DNA of 64,000 bases from CALLPQ01 sp964392325 (lineage in GTDB: Bacteria; Pseudomonadota; Alphaproteobacteria; Caulobacterales; Parvularculaceae), in contig CAYMPJ010000003.1 in the NCBI GenBank assembly GCA_964392325.1, positions 1-64,000 on the forward strand. Reading direction: 5' to 3'. Below, in pieces: positions 44,273-53,965 of this stretch. Within the stretch, counting starts at the first letter, position 1, and each line of letters starts with the position of its first letter. The notes under the pieces are model-generated. The model was not told the origin of the DNA. It saw nothing but the letters and a program-made list of their open reading frames with translations, and made no database searches. A program made the translations under genes and the position numbers.

Positions 44273-46192
44273 ATGTCAAAACAACAGCAAACAGAATATG
44301 ATGTCATTGTTATCGGAGGCGGCCATGCTGGGTGCGAGGCCGCTGCATCTGCTGCGCGTGCGGGGGCAAAAACCCTATTGGCGACCCATCGATTGGATAC
44401 GATTGGAGAGATGTCTTGCAATCCAGCAATTGGCGGATTGGGTAAGGGACATCTCGTGCGGGAGATTGATGCGCTCGACGGCTTGATGGGGCGGGTGATT
44501 GATCGCGCCGGTATTCAATTCCGAATGCTCAATAGATCAAAGGGTCCGGCGGTGCGGGGCCCGCGTGCGCAGGCCGACAGGGCGCTCTATCGCAAGCATA
44601 TGCAAGAAGCCGTCAATAACACCGAAAACCTTGATATTTTGGGGCTCGCCGTGGAAGACCTGATGGTCGAGGATGGCAAGGTTTCCGGCATTATTGGTGT
44701 TGATGGCTCCGAGATCAGGGCGCAAGCGGTGGTGCTAACGACCGGTACGTTCCTAGATGGGATCGTTCATATGGGTGCCGAACGGATACCCGCTGGCCGG
44801 GCAACCGGTAAGGAGGGTTGGGAGAAACCCTCGACGGGACTATCCAAAAGGCTCTATAGTGGAGGTTTTACCATGGGTCGCCTCAAAACCGGAACTCCCG
44901 CCCGCCTTGATGGCCGTACCATTGATTGGGACTTATTGGAAATGCAGCCCGCTGATGAGCAGCCAGTGCCGTTTTCCTTTATGACCGATACTGTTGAGGT
45001 TCCTCAAATCTCTTGTGGTATTACTCATACGAATGAGAAAACCCATCAGATTATCGCTGATAATCTTGCAAAATCGGCTGTTTACAGCGGGTCAATTTCG
45101 GGCCAAGGGCCACGTTATTGTCCCTCTATTGAAGATAAAGTGGTTAGGTTTCGAGATCGCGACCAGCACCAAGTTTTTTTAGAACCGGAAGGTCTAGACG
45201 ATCATACGGTCTATCCCAATGGAATTTCGACTTCTCTTCCTTCTGATGTGCAGGATGCTTTTCTGCGAACAATGGTCGGGCTTGAGAATGTTTCTATCAT
45301 ACGTTTTGGCTATGCTATTGAGTATGACTATGTCGATCCGCGATCCTTACGACCCACGCTGGAGACCCGCCCGTTGCCCGGGCTGTTTCTTGCGGGTCAA
45401 ATCAATGGAACCACAGGGTATGAGGAGGCAGGCGCGCAAGGGCTGATGGCCGGGGTGAATGCTGCCCGTAAGGCTTTGGGTGCCGCGGAGCCTTTCATTC
45501 TTGATCGCTCGCAGGCCTATATTGGTGTTCTTATCGATGATTTGGTATCTAATGGTGTCACGGAACCATATCGTATGTTTACCTCTCGCGCGGAATATCG
45601 GTTAACGTTGCGCTCTGATAATGCGGACCAACGCCTAACCCCAGTCGGGATAGAGGCCGGAATTGTCGGCCCGGAGCGGGCATCATTGTTTCACGTGAAA
45701 CAATCCGACTTAAGAGAGGCCAGAGATTGGGCTACGAAAACCCAACTTACGCCCAATGAAGCTTCTTCAATGGGGTTAAAGGTAAATCAGGATGGACGTC
45801 GCCGGTCTGTGCTGGATTTGCTTTCTCTTCCCGATGTCACATTGGAAAAGCTGGAAGGCCTGTTTCCCGCTCTAAAAGAATGGCCCCGTTTAATCCGTGA
45901 GCAATTAGCGATTGAGGCTCTATATTCGGGATATTTACACCGCCAGAAAGCGGACATACTCGCCTTTAGGAAGGATGAGTCTTTGGTCATTAGCGAGGCG
46001 CTGGATTATGGGCAAATTTCCGGTCTTTCGAATGAGGTTCGCGAAAAACTGATCCGCGCAAAACCCGGAACTCTCGGTCAGGCGGCCCGGCTCGAAGGCA
46101 TGACGCCCGCAGCTATCGCTCTCATTCTTGCCCATATCAAAAAGGGCGTACCGGGCTCCACGAAAACCGATAAGCGAGCAGGTAGTGAGTAG
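44273..46192 (+). CDS. mnmG: tRNA uridine-5-carboxymethylaminomethyl modification enzyme MnmG (GidA)
   Basis: A 639-residue FAD enzyme, partner of MnmE. The FAD-binding DVIVIGGGHAGCEAAASAARAGA opens the protein; GAMSCNP-like GEMSCNPAIGGLGKGHLVREIDALDG follows, then TGTPARLDGRTIDW, CPSIEDKVVRF and GLFLAGQINGTTGYEEAGAQGLMAGVNAA. The C-terminal helical tRNA/MnmE-binding region (EYVRF region, here EALYSGYLHRQ and LRAKPGTLGQAARLEGMTPAAI-like segments) is complete. A parS site at 45687 encodes LFHVKQ about residue 472 on, in the linker to the C-terminal domain. rsmG starts one base after the stop. Confidence 0.97.
   Translation: MSKQQQTEYDVIVIGGGHAGCEAAASAARAGAKTLLATHRLDTIGEMSCNPAIGGLGKGHLVREIDALDGLMGRVIDRAGIQFRMLNRSKGPAVRGPRAQADRALYRKHMQEAVNNTENLDILGLAVEDLMVEDGKVSGIIGVDGSEIRAQAVVLTTGTFLDGIVHMGAERIPAGRATGKEGWEKPSTGLSKRLYSGGFTMGRLKTGTPARLDGRTIDWDLLEMQPADEQPVPFSFMTDTVEVPQISCGITHTNEKTHQIIADNLAKSAVYSGSISGQGPRYCPSIEDKVVRFRDRDQHQVFLEPEGLDDHTVYPNGISTSLPSDVQDAFLRTMVGLENVSIIRFGYAIEYDYVDPRSLRPTLETRPLPGLFLAGQINGTTGYEEAGAQGLMAGVNAARKALGAAEPFILDRSQAYIGVLIDDLVSNGVTEPYRMFTSRAEYRLTLRSDNADQRLTPVGIEAGIVGPERASLFHVKQSDLREARDWATKTQLTPNEASSMGLKVNQDGRRRSVLDLLSLPDVTLEKLEGLFPALKEWPRLIREQLAIEALYSGYLHRQKADILAFRKDESLVISEALDYGQISGLSNEVREKLIRAKPGTLGQAARLEGMTPAAIALILAHIKKGVPGSTKTDKRAGSE
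45687..45702. promoter_or_regulatory. parS site 3 (inside mnmG)
   Basis: Perfect TGTTTCACGTGAAACA, read in the mnmG frame as part of Leu-Phe-His-Val-Lys-Gln. Confidence 0.95.
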
Positions 46193-46193
46193 T

Positions 46194-46844
46194 ATGTCTA
46201 AAGTGGCCGGTCTCGACGAACTGGCTTCAAAGCTGGGTTTAACAGACGCAATCATTGAGCGGCTACGCACCTTTGATGGTGTGTTTATGGAAACAGCCCG
46301 CCACCATAATCTTGTTTCCCGCACGACCTTGCCTGACCGGTGGGAGCGCCATTATCTTGATAGCGCTCAGCTCTATTCTTTATTGCCAGAGGGAAAGTCC
46401 AGACTTCTAGATATTGGTTCTGGCGCAGGGTTTCCCGGGCTTATTCTTGCGGCTATGGGCGCAGAAGAATTTCTTGGGCGATCTCTCGAGATTACCCTCG
46501 TTGAGAGCACTGGCAAAAAGGCAACCTTTCTAAAAGACGTTGGTATGGCTATGGGTCTCAAATTGTTTCACGTGAAACAATGTAGAATTGAAACTCTCGT
46601 TTTGGGAAAAAAACCTGATATAATCACAGCAAGAGCCCTTGCCCCGTTGGTTAAGCTTTGTGATTATATTTATCCGCTGATGGGACCAAACACACAATGC
46701 CTGTTTATGAAGGGGGCGAAGGGCGAGGAAGAACTCGCCATTGCTCGCCAACAATGGCATATGAATGTTCAAGAGCATCCGAGTAAAACCAGTGATGAAG
46801 CCGTGATTTACCAAATTTCCAAATTGGCCCCTCTGAAAAAATAG
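46194..46844 (+). CDS. rsmG: 16S rRNA (guanine527-N7)-methyltransferase RsmG (GidB)
   Basis: A 216-residue SAM methyltransferase that modifies G527 in the 530 loop of 16S rRNA. Motifs: VSRTTLPDRWERHYLDSAQL, SAM loop LLDIGSGAGFPGLILA (about residues 65-80), VESTGKKATFLKDV and TARALAPL. The ATG at 46194 follows the mnmG stop by one base; the frame's earlier ATG lies inside mnmG. A parS site (46564) encodes LFHVKQ right after MGLK. Loss of RsmG gives low-level streptomycin resistance in other bacteria. Confidence 0.96.
   Translation: MSKVAGLDELASKLGLTDAIIERLRTFDGVFMETARHHNLVSRTTLPDRWERHYLDSAQLYSLLPEGKSRLLDIGSGAGFPGLILAAMGAEEFLGRSLEITLVESTGKKATFLKDVGMAMGLKLFHVKQCRIETLVLGKKPDIITARALAPLVKLCDYIYPLMGPNTQCLFMKGAKGEEELAIARQQWHMNVQEHPSKTSDEAVIYQISKLAPLKK
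46564..46579. promoter_or_regulatory. parS site 4 (inside rsmG)
   Basis: Perfect TGTTTCACGTGAAACA, read in the rsmG frame as Leu-Phe-His-Val-Lys-Gln, 310 bases before parA. Confidence 0.95.
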
Positions 46845-46888
46845 AGGGTCGTTGAAGCATTTGGGGGCCTTGAAAGGATTGAGTCAGA

Positions 46889-47719
46889 ATGTCCGAGCGT
46901 ACGCACCGAACCTTTGCCATCGCCAATCAAAAGGGCGGGGTCGGCAAAACGACGACCGCGATTAATCTTGCTACAGCCTTGGTTGCGGTGGGTGAGCAGG
47001 TTTTACTGATTGATCTGGACCCACAGGGCAATGCCTCTACTGGGCTTGGGATTGAGGCTTCCCGCCGTGAATTGACCACCTATGATGTTCTGTCGGGTGA
47101 ATACCGGCTGGAAGCAACGGTGATGGAGACAGGCATTCCGGGGCTGACCATTGCCCCGGCTGGGGAGGATTTGGCTGGCGCTGAAATTGAATTAGTTGAT
47201 GTGGAGCGCCGCCATTATCGTCTTCAAGATGCAATCGATGAATATATGAGCGCTTTCCCGCAAACAAGTTACATCATCATTGATTGCCCACCATCCCTCA
47301 GTCTACTGACAATAAATGCATTGGTTGCCTGTGATGGGGTTGTCATTCCGTTACAGTGTGAGTTTTTTGCTCTTGAGGGGCTCTCCCAGATATTGCGGAC
47401 GATTGAAACAGTTCGTACACGAATAAATGATACTATTGAGCTTTATGGTGTTGTGCTGACCATGTACGATAAGCGCAATAATCTTTCAGTCCAAGTTGAA
47501 GAAGATGTGCGCGGTCATCTTGGTGAAAAGGTTTTCAAAACAGTAATTCCCCGCAATGTACGCGTTTCGGAAGCCCCAAGCCACGGCAAGCCAGCTTTGT
47601 TATATGATTTGAAATGTCCTGGTTCTCAAGCTTATTTGCGCCTTGCTAGCGAGATAATACAAAAAGAACGAACCGCGCGCTCAACACCTCCGGTCACAGC
47701 TAAAGCAGAATTTATTTGA
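46889..47719 (+). CDS. parA: Chromosome partitioning ATPase ParA
   Basis: A 276-residue deviant-Walker ATPase that pulls ParB-parS complexes towards a pole. The N-terminus is TFAIANQKGGVGKTTTAINLATAL (Walker A with signature Lys, residues 11-20), then LIDLDPQGNASTGLG (Walker A') and YIIIDCPPSLSLLTINAL (Walker B). The C-terminal VIPRNVRVSEAPSHGKPALLYD is typical of chromosomal ParA/Soj. It is 44 bases after rsmG and 28 before parB, so the mnmG-rsmG-parA-parB genes are likely co-transcribed. Confidence 0.97.
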   Translation: MSERTHRTFAIANQKGGVGKTTTAINLATALVAVGEQVLLIDLDPQGNASTGLGIEASRRELTTYDVLSGEYRLEATVMETGIPGLTIAPAGEDLAGAEIELVDVERRHYRLQDAIDEYMSAFPQTSYIIIDCPPSLSLLTINALVACDGVVIPLQCEFFALEGLSQILRTIETVRTRINDTIELYGVVLTMYDKRNNLSVQVEEDVRGHLGEKVFKTVIPRNVRVSEAPSHGKPALLYDLKCPGSQAYLRLASEIIQKERTARSTPPVTAKAEFI

Positions 47720-47747
47720 GTGCATGAAAGAGACTTGAGATTATATT

Positions 47748-48821
47748 ATGACGGAAGATAAAAAAACCCCGCCTCAACATGCAAACCCTGTTCGAACGTC
47801 CACTCAAAATACGGGTGCGAAAAAATCGCGCGGATTGGGCCGGGGCCTGGACGCTTTGCTGGGTGAGCGCCCCTCTAAAATAAATCCCGCCCAGGATGCG
47901 CCCCGGACGGCGACAACTGAAAAAGCCCGTAGGCCAGTGATGCCAGCAAAGCCCCAAACGGGCCCATATATGGATCATGATGAGGTTAATACAGATATAG
48001 CGCCGGATAATGTCGTGCCTATTGAATATATAAGAGCCAATCCTACCCAGCCGCGCAAAAATTTTGATATTGATGCTCTAAATGATCTTGCTGCTTCAAT
48101 AAAATCTACCGGCCTTTTACAGCCTATTCTCGTGCGTCCGATAAAAGATGCCCCTAAAGATGCCCCGCGCTTTGAGATTGTTGCAGGGGAGCGTCGATGG
48201 CGCGCGGCACAAAAAGCCGGCCTTCACGAAGTGCCCGTTGTCATTCGTTCACTCGATGATCAGCAAACGGCTGAAATTGCCTTGATTGAAAATGTGCAGC
48301 GGGTGGATTTGAATCCGATGGAAGAGGCGGAGGCCTATCATCATCTGAGTAAAACATATGCGCGAAGTCAGGAAGAGATTGCACAAGCAGTAGGCAAAAG
48401 CCGAAGCCATGTAGCGAACATGATGCGTTTGACTGGCCTATCAAAAGCTGCACGCGAGGCTCTGGCAAATGGAGTGATTTCTGCAGGACATGCCAGGGCG
48501 CTCCTTTCCAGTCCGGAAAGTGCCTTGCATTTGAGTGAGACAATTTCAAAGGGTTTGAGTGTGCGCCAATTAGAGGCGTTGATTAAACGAGACGGGGAAA
48601 CGGGGTTTAACGATAAATCCGGCTCAAAGCCAAAGGACCGGAAAACAGATACGACAAAAGATGCAGATACCAGAGCGTTGGAGCGCGACTTGGCTGAAGC
48701 TGTGGGTTTAGAAGTATCAATAAATCACTCTGCCGGAGGCAAAGGTCAGGTCACAATATCCTACCTTGATCTCGATCAGCTTGATGATGTTTGCCGCCGC
48801 TTAATGGGATCATCGGCTTAA
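47748..48821 (+). CDS. parB: Chromosome partitioning CTPase ParB
   Basis: A 357-residue parS-binding CTP-dependent clamp. The N-terminal tail is disordered and basic with KKSRGLGRGLDALLGE (ParA-stimulating segment). The CTPase domain has IRANPTQPRKNFDIDALNDLAASIKSTGLLQPILVR and GERRWRAAQKAGL (CTP-binding), then ALIENVQRVDLNPMEEAEAY and the parS-binding HTH QEEIAQAVGKSRSHVANMMRLTGLS. The C-terminal dimerisation domain follows a charged, poorly conserved linker. Four parS sites lie 1.2-4 kb upstream. Confidence 0.97.
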   Translation: MTEDKKTPPQHANPVRTSTQNTGAKKSRGLGRGLDALLGERPSKINPAQDAPRTATTEKARRPVMPAKPQTGPYMDHDEVNTDIAPDNVVPIEYIRANPTQPRKNFDIDALNDLAASIKSTGLLQPILVRPIKDAPKDAPRFEIVAGERRWRAAQKAGLHEVPVVIRSLDDQQTAEIALIENVQRVDLNPMEEAEAYHHLSKTYARSQEEIAQAVGKSRSHVANMMRLTGLSKAAREALANGVISAGHARALLSSPESALHLSETISKGLSVRQLEALIKRDGETGFNDKSGSKPKDRKTDTTKDADTRALERDLAEAVGLEVSINHSAGGKGQVTISYLDLDQLDDVCRRLMGSSA

Positions 48822-48843
48822 AGCTGCTTTGCCGGAAATATTT

Positions 48844-49908
48844 TTAGCGTCGCACCATACGCGCAAGGCGCAGGGCCGCGCGTTCAACCAGCTCGCGTTG
48901 GGGCGCCCCCGTTGTTTTCGCTTCCAGCTCAACTTGCGTTAACATGCGTTGGGCCTGTTTTAGTCTCAGCGTAGGCCAGCTGTTCAGGCGCTCTCTAAAC
49001 GCATCTTGCTCGCCAAAAAAAACAGGGGGGCGTAATTTTTTCATCGCTTCATTCGGGTTTGCTCCCTCATCCATAAAATGCCTTGCCTGTTTTAAACGAG
49101 AAAATTGTCGTTGCAGACTACGCAGAATACTAACGGGGTTAATACCGCCAGTTGCGCTGCGATGAAGTGCGACCGATAAAGGTCCGGTGCGTCCATCCGC
49201 ACAAGCGCTAATAACCTCATCAAGGGCATCGCTTACACCGTCAACAAGACACGCCCTGACATCGCCAAGGGTAATCAATCTGTCAGAATTTGAGTCCGCC
49301 CCTCCCTTTGGTGGCATTTTATAAAGACATAATTTTTCAAGTTCTGATCTCGTTATACCGCGATCCTCGCCCAGAATTTGTGTGGTCAGGGCAAGCGCGT
49401 CCTTGTCAAATTGCAGGCCAAACTCTTCCGCCATTTGTGTCGCTACAGTGCGTAATGCAACTGGTGTGTCGTTATAACAGGGAAGGCTCGCTGCTTTTTT
49501 TGCTTTCTCGAAAGCTTTTCTGAGCGAAGAGCGCGGGCCCAGATCACCGCCATCAATAACAACAATTCCATTGGGTTTAAGATGGTCTTTATCAAGCGCA
49601 TCAAGGAAGCCGGGTATTGCGGGGCCCGCTGCTTCACCATTACAGCGTACACGGATAACCCGTTCACCGCCCATAAAAGATAATGCCGTAATTTCATCTG
49701 AGAGACGCCCGGGTTCAGATTTTAAATCTGCCTCACTAAGCTCCATGAAGTTAAAAGGATCATTGAGATCGGTCACGACCTGATGGGCAAGGCGCGTTAC
49801 ACGTTCACTCACCAATCCCTGATCGGGTCCATAAACAAGAAAAGCAGAAAAAGCCGGGTCTCGCTTTGCCAGCGCGCCTTCAATTGATTTCCCTTTGAGT
49901 GCAACCAT
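48844..49908 (-). CDS. holA: DNA polymerase III subunit delta
   Basis: A 354-residue clamp-loader subunit that opens the beta clamp. It has the weak AAA-like N-terminal domain (FLVYGPDQGLVSERVTRLA, LSFMGGERVIRVRC) and the delta C-terminal helical domain with LSVALHRSATGGINPVSILRSLQRQFSRLKQARHFM. Family sequences are divergent; length and the order DUF3576-leuS-lptE-holA are the usual alphaproteobacterial arrangement, convergent with parB (22 bases). It starts nine bases after lptE ends. Confidence 0.92.
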   Translation of the reverse strand: MVALKGKSIEGALAKRDPAFSAFLVYGPDQGLVSERVTRLAHQVVTDLNDPFNFMELSEADLKSEPGRLSDEITALSFMGGERVIRVRCNGEAAGPAIPGFLDALDKDHLKPNGIVVIDGGDLGPRSSLRKAFEKAKKAASLPCYNDTPVALRTVATQMAEEFGLQFDKDALALTTQILGEDRGITRSELEKLCLYKMPPKGGADSNSDRLITLGDVRACLVDGVSDALDEVISACADGRTGPLSVALHRSATGGINPVSILRSLQRQFSRLKQARHFMDEGANPNEAMKKLRPPVFFGEQDAFRERLNSWPTLRLKQAQRMLTQVELEAKTTGAPQRELVERAALRLARMVRR

Positions 49909-49917
49909 GGGCCGTGA

Positions 49918-50580
49918 TCATCGCCCCGGAATTAATTCGGGATCAAAATCAGGGTCAAATGGCGTGTCGTCTTCGGGGTCTTCAAACTGATCAAAACCTT
50001 CTTCACGTTTTTGACCCTTCTCTTCGGCAATGGCAATGCGTTTTTTCAAGACATCGTGCTGCAATAAAATATCGCGTTCAATTTGTTCTGCCAGACGTGT
50101 TGCGGATTTTTCAACGGCTTCACGTTCTGCAAATAGCGAAGAATATTGCGACGTAACCTGATTAAAAGAAGCAATGGCAGTGGGCGTGCCATTTACCATC
50201 GCACCGGTTTGTTTATGAACAAGGCGATAGCGGCTATTGAGTGTGTAGTTAAGGCGGGTCACTGTGCCGGTTAGTTGCACGGCAAGGCGTCTTGCGACCG
50301 GGGTTACAGTAACAAAAAGCTCATATTCATCGGTGCTACTCGCGCCCTGTAACAGCCGGCTTTCAAGCGCGCGTCGCAAGATGGGTTGAACAGCAAGATT
50401 ACCCTCGCCGGCATCGCGGGTCGAGATAATGTTTGCGACCGTAATATTGCCAAGGAGACTGGCCTTTGAACCATCGATGCCTTTGCCGGTTTGTTGTTCT
50501 GCATAAATTGGCTGGAATCCGCACCCGCTTAACAGGGGCGCAAAACATATAACCATGATCGTTATTATTAAAGTCTTCAT
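49918..50580 (-). CDS. lptE: LPS-assembly lipoprotein LptE
   Basis: A 220-residue outer-membrane lipoprotein that plugs LptD for lipopolysaccharide insertion. Signal peptide with lipobox LLSGCGFQPIYA (CGFxP is typical of LptE). The mature part has RRALESRLLQGASSTDEYELFVTVTP, SRYRLVHKQTGAMVNGTPTAIASFNQVTSQYSSLFAEREA. A C-terminal acidic extension (FEDPEDDTPFDPDFDPEL) after the folded domain is low in complexity. It lies between leuS and holA, co-directional, 41 bases after leuS. Confidence 0.92.
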   Translation of the reverse strand: MKTLIITIMVICFAPLLSGCGFQPIYAEQQTGKGIDGSKASLLGNITVANIISTRDAGEGNLAVQPILRRALESRLLQGASSTDEYELFVTVTPVARRLAVQLTGTVTRLNYTLNSRYRLVHKQTGAMVNGTPTAIASFNQVTSQYSSLFAEREAVEKSATRLAEQIERDILLQHDVLKKRIAIAEEKGQKREEGFDQFEDPEDDTPFDPDFDPELIPGR

Positions 50581-50621
50581 GAGCTTCCACCATTCCCAAC
50601 TTTTATAATGCTAACGAAAAA

Positions 50622-53228
50622 TCAGTTAGCAACAATATTTACAATCCGGCCGGGGACCACCACGACTTTACGAATTGTCTTGCCCTCAATATGGCGCTGA
50701 ACCCCCACATCAGACAAGGCCATTTTTTCAACTGTTTCTTTATCCGCATCTTTGTTCACGACCAGCTCGCCGCGTTTTTTGCCATTGACCTGTAGGGGCA
50801 GGGTAATTGTGTCCGTCACCAAAAGACTATCATCGGCGATTGGCCAAGGGGCATTATAGACCAGCCCCTTCCCGCCCAAGGTCAACCAGCACTCTTCAGC
50901 CAAATGAGGAATGAAGGGGGCTATCAGCTGGGTAAGGCTGCTTAAAGCCTCGGCGCGAACGAAACTATTGAGGTCTTTATTTTCTTTCCGGATGGCATTG
51001 ATGAATTCATAGATACGGGCAACTGCTTTGTTAAAGCGAAAATGTTCAATGTCTGCGGTGATATTGTGAATGGTTGCGTGGGTGATCTGGCGCAGGGCTT
51101 TATCGTCTTCATTGAGAGTAGGTGGAACGCTGCCAAGGTCGAGATCTTTTAGAATGCCCGGATAAGCGGCCACGGAATCCCAAATACGCCCCAATAAGCG
51201 CCAAGCGCCCTCAATGCCCCCATCGGTCCATTCTACATCACGCTCCGGTGGACTGTCTGAAAGCATAAACCAACGAGCGGCATCTGCGCCATAATCCTGG
51301 GCAATAGTCTCGGGCGAGATGACGTTCTTTTTTGATTTTGACATTTTTTCGACGGGGCCGATTTTCACCGGTGTGCCATTCGAAAGGCGCGTTGCGGTGC
51401 TTCCCTGAATGTCGACCTCATCGGGGGTGAGCCAAGTGCCATCCTCATCTTTAAAGGTCGCGTGGGTGACCATGCCTTGTGTAAACAGGTTTGCGAAGGG
51501 CTCATCAACCTGACAATGCCCGGTCGCTTTCATGCAGCGTGTGTAATAGCGGGCATAAAGAAGATGTAAGATGGCGTGTTCTATGCCGCCAATATATTGA
51601 TCAACGGGTAGCCATTGATCGATAATATCCGGGTCGGTTGGTCTGGTGTCGTGAGGGGCCGCAAAGCGGGCAAAATACCATGAGCTGTCAATGAATGTGT
51701 CGAACGTATCGGTTTCGCGCAAGGCGTTTGCCCCGCATGATGGGCATGTGGTTTTGCGCCACTCTTCCGCTCGAAGGAGGGGGTTGCCGGGAATAGAAAA
51801 TTCGCTGGCGTCCACATCAGGTAATTCGATTGGTAGGTCCGCTTCAGGGACCGGTACGACCCCGCATTTGTCGCAATGGATCGCCGGTATCGGGCATCCC
51901 CAGTAGCGCTGGCGGGAAATACCCCAGTCACGCAGGCGATAATTGGTATGGCCGTTGCCTTGTTCGAGTGCTTCCACCTTGGCGATCGCAGCCGCAATGG
52001 CATCTTCTACGGTAAGGCCATTTAAAAATCCGGAATTGGCAAGGGCTCCCGGCCCTACATAAGGGGCATCACCAGGGGTCAATGAGGCGGGGTCTTGTCC
52101 TGGGGGACATACCACGGGTGTAATCTCCAACCCGTATTTTTTGGCAAAGTCCCAATCTCGCTGGTCATGGGCCGGACAGCCAAAAATTGCCCCCGTACCA
52201 TATTGCATCAAAATAAAATTAGCGACATAGACGGGCAGGGTCCTACCGGCCTCAAAGGGATGCTCGATCGAGATGGGGAGGGCATACCCTTTCTTCTCGG
52301 CGCGCTCGATTGCTTCTTCTGAGGTCCCTGCCGCTTGGCACTCCTGAATGAATGCCTGTAACTCCGGGTCACTTTCTGCATAATGTTTAGCTAGAGGGTG
52401 GTCCGTCGCCACTGCCCCAAAGGAGGCTCCGAACAGGGTGTCAGGGCGTGTGGTGTAAACCTCCAGGCCCCCTTTTAAATTATCGGATAAATTGGTTTCG
52501 CCTGCGAAATGGAACACCATTTTACAGCCCTTTGACCGGCCTATCCAGTTGCGCTGCATAAGCTTCACATTCTCCGGCCAGCCCTCAAGGCGATTATCGT
52601 CAAGGGCCTCAAGAAGGTCATCGGCTTGATCGGTGATTTTCAGGAACCACTGCGAAAGGCTGCGCCGCTCCACAGGTGCCCCAGAGCGCCAGCCCTTACC
52701 GTCTATTACCTGCTCATTGGCCAACACTGTATTATCGACGGGGTCCCAATTGACGACGCTTTCGCGCCGCTCAACAAAGCCTGCCTTCCAGAATTCAAGG
52801 AACATGCGCTGCTCATGGACATAATAGGCAGGGTCACAGGTAGCCAGCTCCCGGGACCAATCGATAGAAAGCCCCATTCCCTTGAGCTCTGTTCGCATGG
52901 CCTCGATATTGGCCAAGGTCCATTCGCGCGGGTGTGCCCCGGTTTCCATTGCAGCATTTTCTGCGGGCATACCAAAAGCATCCCAGCCCATAGGGTGGAG
53001 CACATTAAATCCGCGGGCCTTTTTATAACGGGCTATGACATCCCCAAGGGAGTAATTACGGACATGGCCCATATGGACCTTGCCAGAGGGATAGGGGAAC
53101 ATCTCGAGGACGTAATAATTCTCGCGGCTTGGATCACTGCCCGTTGCGAACACATCCTGATCTGCCCATGCCTTGCGCCAGCGTGGTTCTACTTCCTTGA
53201 AATTATAGCGTTCTATTGGGTCGGTCAT
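50622..53228 (-). CDS. leuS: Leucyl-tRNA synthetase
   Basis: An 868-residue class I synthetase. HIGH-type motif PYPSGKVHMGHVRNY (HMGH) near the N-terminus, CP1 editing domain with YTTRPDTLFGASF and the zinc-like C-x2-C region IHCDKCGVVPVP, second catalytic strand FDTFIDSSWYFARF, KMSKSKKNV (KMSKS) near residue 610, and the C-terminal LIAPFIPHLAEECW. The frame opens upstream to 53258 but the ATG at 53228 precedes MTDPIERYNF-type family start and has GGAAA near. Standard length. Confidence 0.97.
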   Translation of the reverse strand: MTDPIERYNFKEVEPRWRKAWADQDVFATGSDPSRENYYVLEMFPYPSGKVHMGHVRNYSLGDVIARYKKARGFNVLHPMGWDAFGMPAENAAMETGAHPREWTLANIEAMRTELKGMGLSIDWSRELATCDPAYYVHEQRMFLEFWKAGFVERRESVVNWDPVDNTVLANEQVIDGKGWRSGAPVERRSLSQWFLKITDQADDLLEALDDNRLEGWPENVKLMQRNWIGRSKGCKMVFHFAGETNLSDNLKGGLEVYTTRPDTLFGASFGAVATDHPLAKHYAESDPELQAFIQECQAAGTSEEAIERAEKKGYALPISIEHPFEAGRTLPVYVANFILMQYGTGAIFGCPAHDQRDWDFAKKYGLEITPVVCPPGQDPASLTPGDAPYVGPGALANSGFLNGLTVEDAIAAAIAKVEALEQGNGHTNYRLRDWGISRQRYWGCPIPAIHCDKCGVVPVPEADLPIELPDVDASEFSIPGNPLLRAEEWRKTTCPSCGANALRETDTFDTFIDSSWYFARFAAPHDTRPTDPDIIDQWLPVDQYIGGIEHAILHLLYARYYTRCMKATGHCQVDEPFANLFTQGMVTHATFKDEDGTWLTPDEVDIQGSTATRLSNGTPVKIGPVEKMSKSKKNVISPETIAQDYGADAARWFMLSDSPPERDVEWTDGGIEGAWRLLGRIWDSVAAYPGILKDLDLGSVPPTLNEDDKALRQITHATIHNITADIEHFRFNKAVARIYEFINAIRKENKDLNSFVRAEALSSLTQLIAPFIPHLAEECWLTLGGKGLVYNAPWPIADDSLLVTDTITLPLQVNGKKRGELVVNKDADKETVEKMALSDVGVQRHIEGKTIRKVVVVPGRIVNIVAN

Positions 53229-53464
53229 CGGATTTCCAACATGAAATTTACGGGGCAACCCCCAAATTAGACAGGTGTTTGAAGGTTAAAATCAACTATT
53301 GAGCGCTTGGACTTTATGATGACGGCATCAAATTTTTTGGTTATAGGGAGCCATTTGACCAGATGATAAGTGCCGCCATCCAGGTTGCTAAACATATATG
53401 CCTACCTATCTTATTAATAGGCATTAGTTTCTTTAGCGAAATGAAAATTCATTCCTAAACGGGC

Positions 53465-53965
53465 TTACTCAAGACTATTGAGACGCAATTGGCGGGCTCG
53501 GTTCAAAATGGCATTTTCCATTTCCCGCGGTGTTGATGGATTAACTTTGGCATCAACCCATCCAGCACCGCCCTCCCGGACTTGCCGGAATACGGTGACC
53601 CGCAGGGCATCGGCGCGCAGGACCTGATCAAGAATATAGACATTAACCTTGAAACGCTCGGTAGTTGATTCCGGATTAACGTACCAGTCAGTGATAATAA
53701 GGCCTGAAATAGGGTCAGCCGAGGCAATAGGCAGGAAATTAACCGTTTCCAGTGAGGCGCCCCAGAGATAACGATTAACAGTTGTTACCTGACTGCCTGA
53801 GGAATTGCCTGAGAGGCCAGGGACGATCGTGCGATTACCCGAGCTTTTACTAACACTACCGCAAGCCGATAGCGCTAGAACAGCCAATATGGCCATACCT
53901 GCTTTTTTAACGAGCGCAGCATGTTTCACAAAAGATGATAGGGTTTTGGTGCTTAAAATATTCAT
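53465..53965 (-). CDS. DUF3576 lipoprotein upstream of leuS
   Basis: A 166-residue lipoprotein with signal AILAVLALSACG (lipobox LSAC) and a mature domain VNRYLWGASLETVNFLPIASADPISGLIITDWYVNPESTTERFKVNVYIL...LRVTVFRQ. This matches DUF3576, found next to leuS in alphaproteobacteria and of unknown function; LPS or envelope assembly is a context-based guess from lptE nearby. ATG 53965 follows GGAA by six bases; the TTG six bases upstream is in the same frame but unlikely. Confidence 0.88.
   Translation of the reverse strand: MNILSTKTLSSFVKHAALVKKAGMAILAVLALSACGSVSKSSGNRTIVPGLSGNSSGSQVTTVNRYLWGASLETVNFLPIASADPISGLIITDWYVNPESTTERFKVNVYILDQVLRADALRVTVFRQVREGGAGWVDAKVNPSTPREMENAILNRARQLRLNSLE

Noticed and set aside
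52626..53270. Plus-strand 214-codon frame opposite leuS
   Set aside because: Lies entirely antisense to highly conserved LeuS sequence; a shadow of the codon pattern.
53922..53929. parS half-site TGTTTCAC in the DUF3576 gene
   Set aside because: Only half of the palindrome; the other half reads AAAAGATG, so ParB would not be expected to bind.
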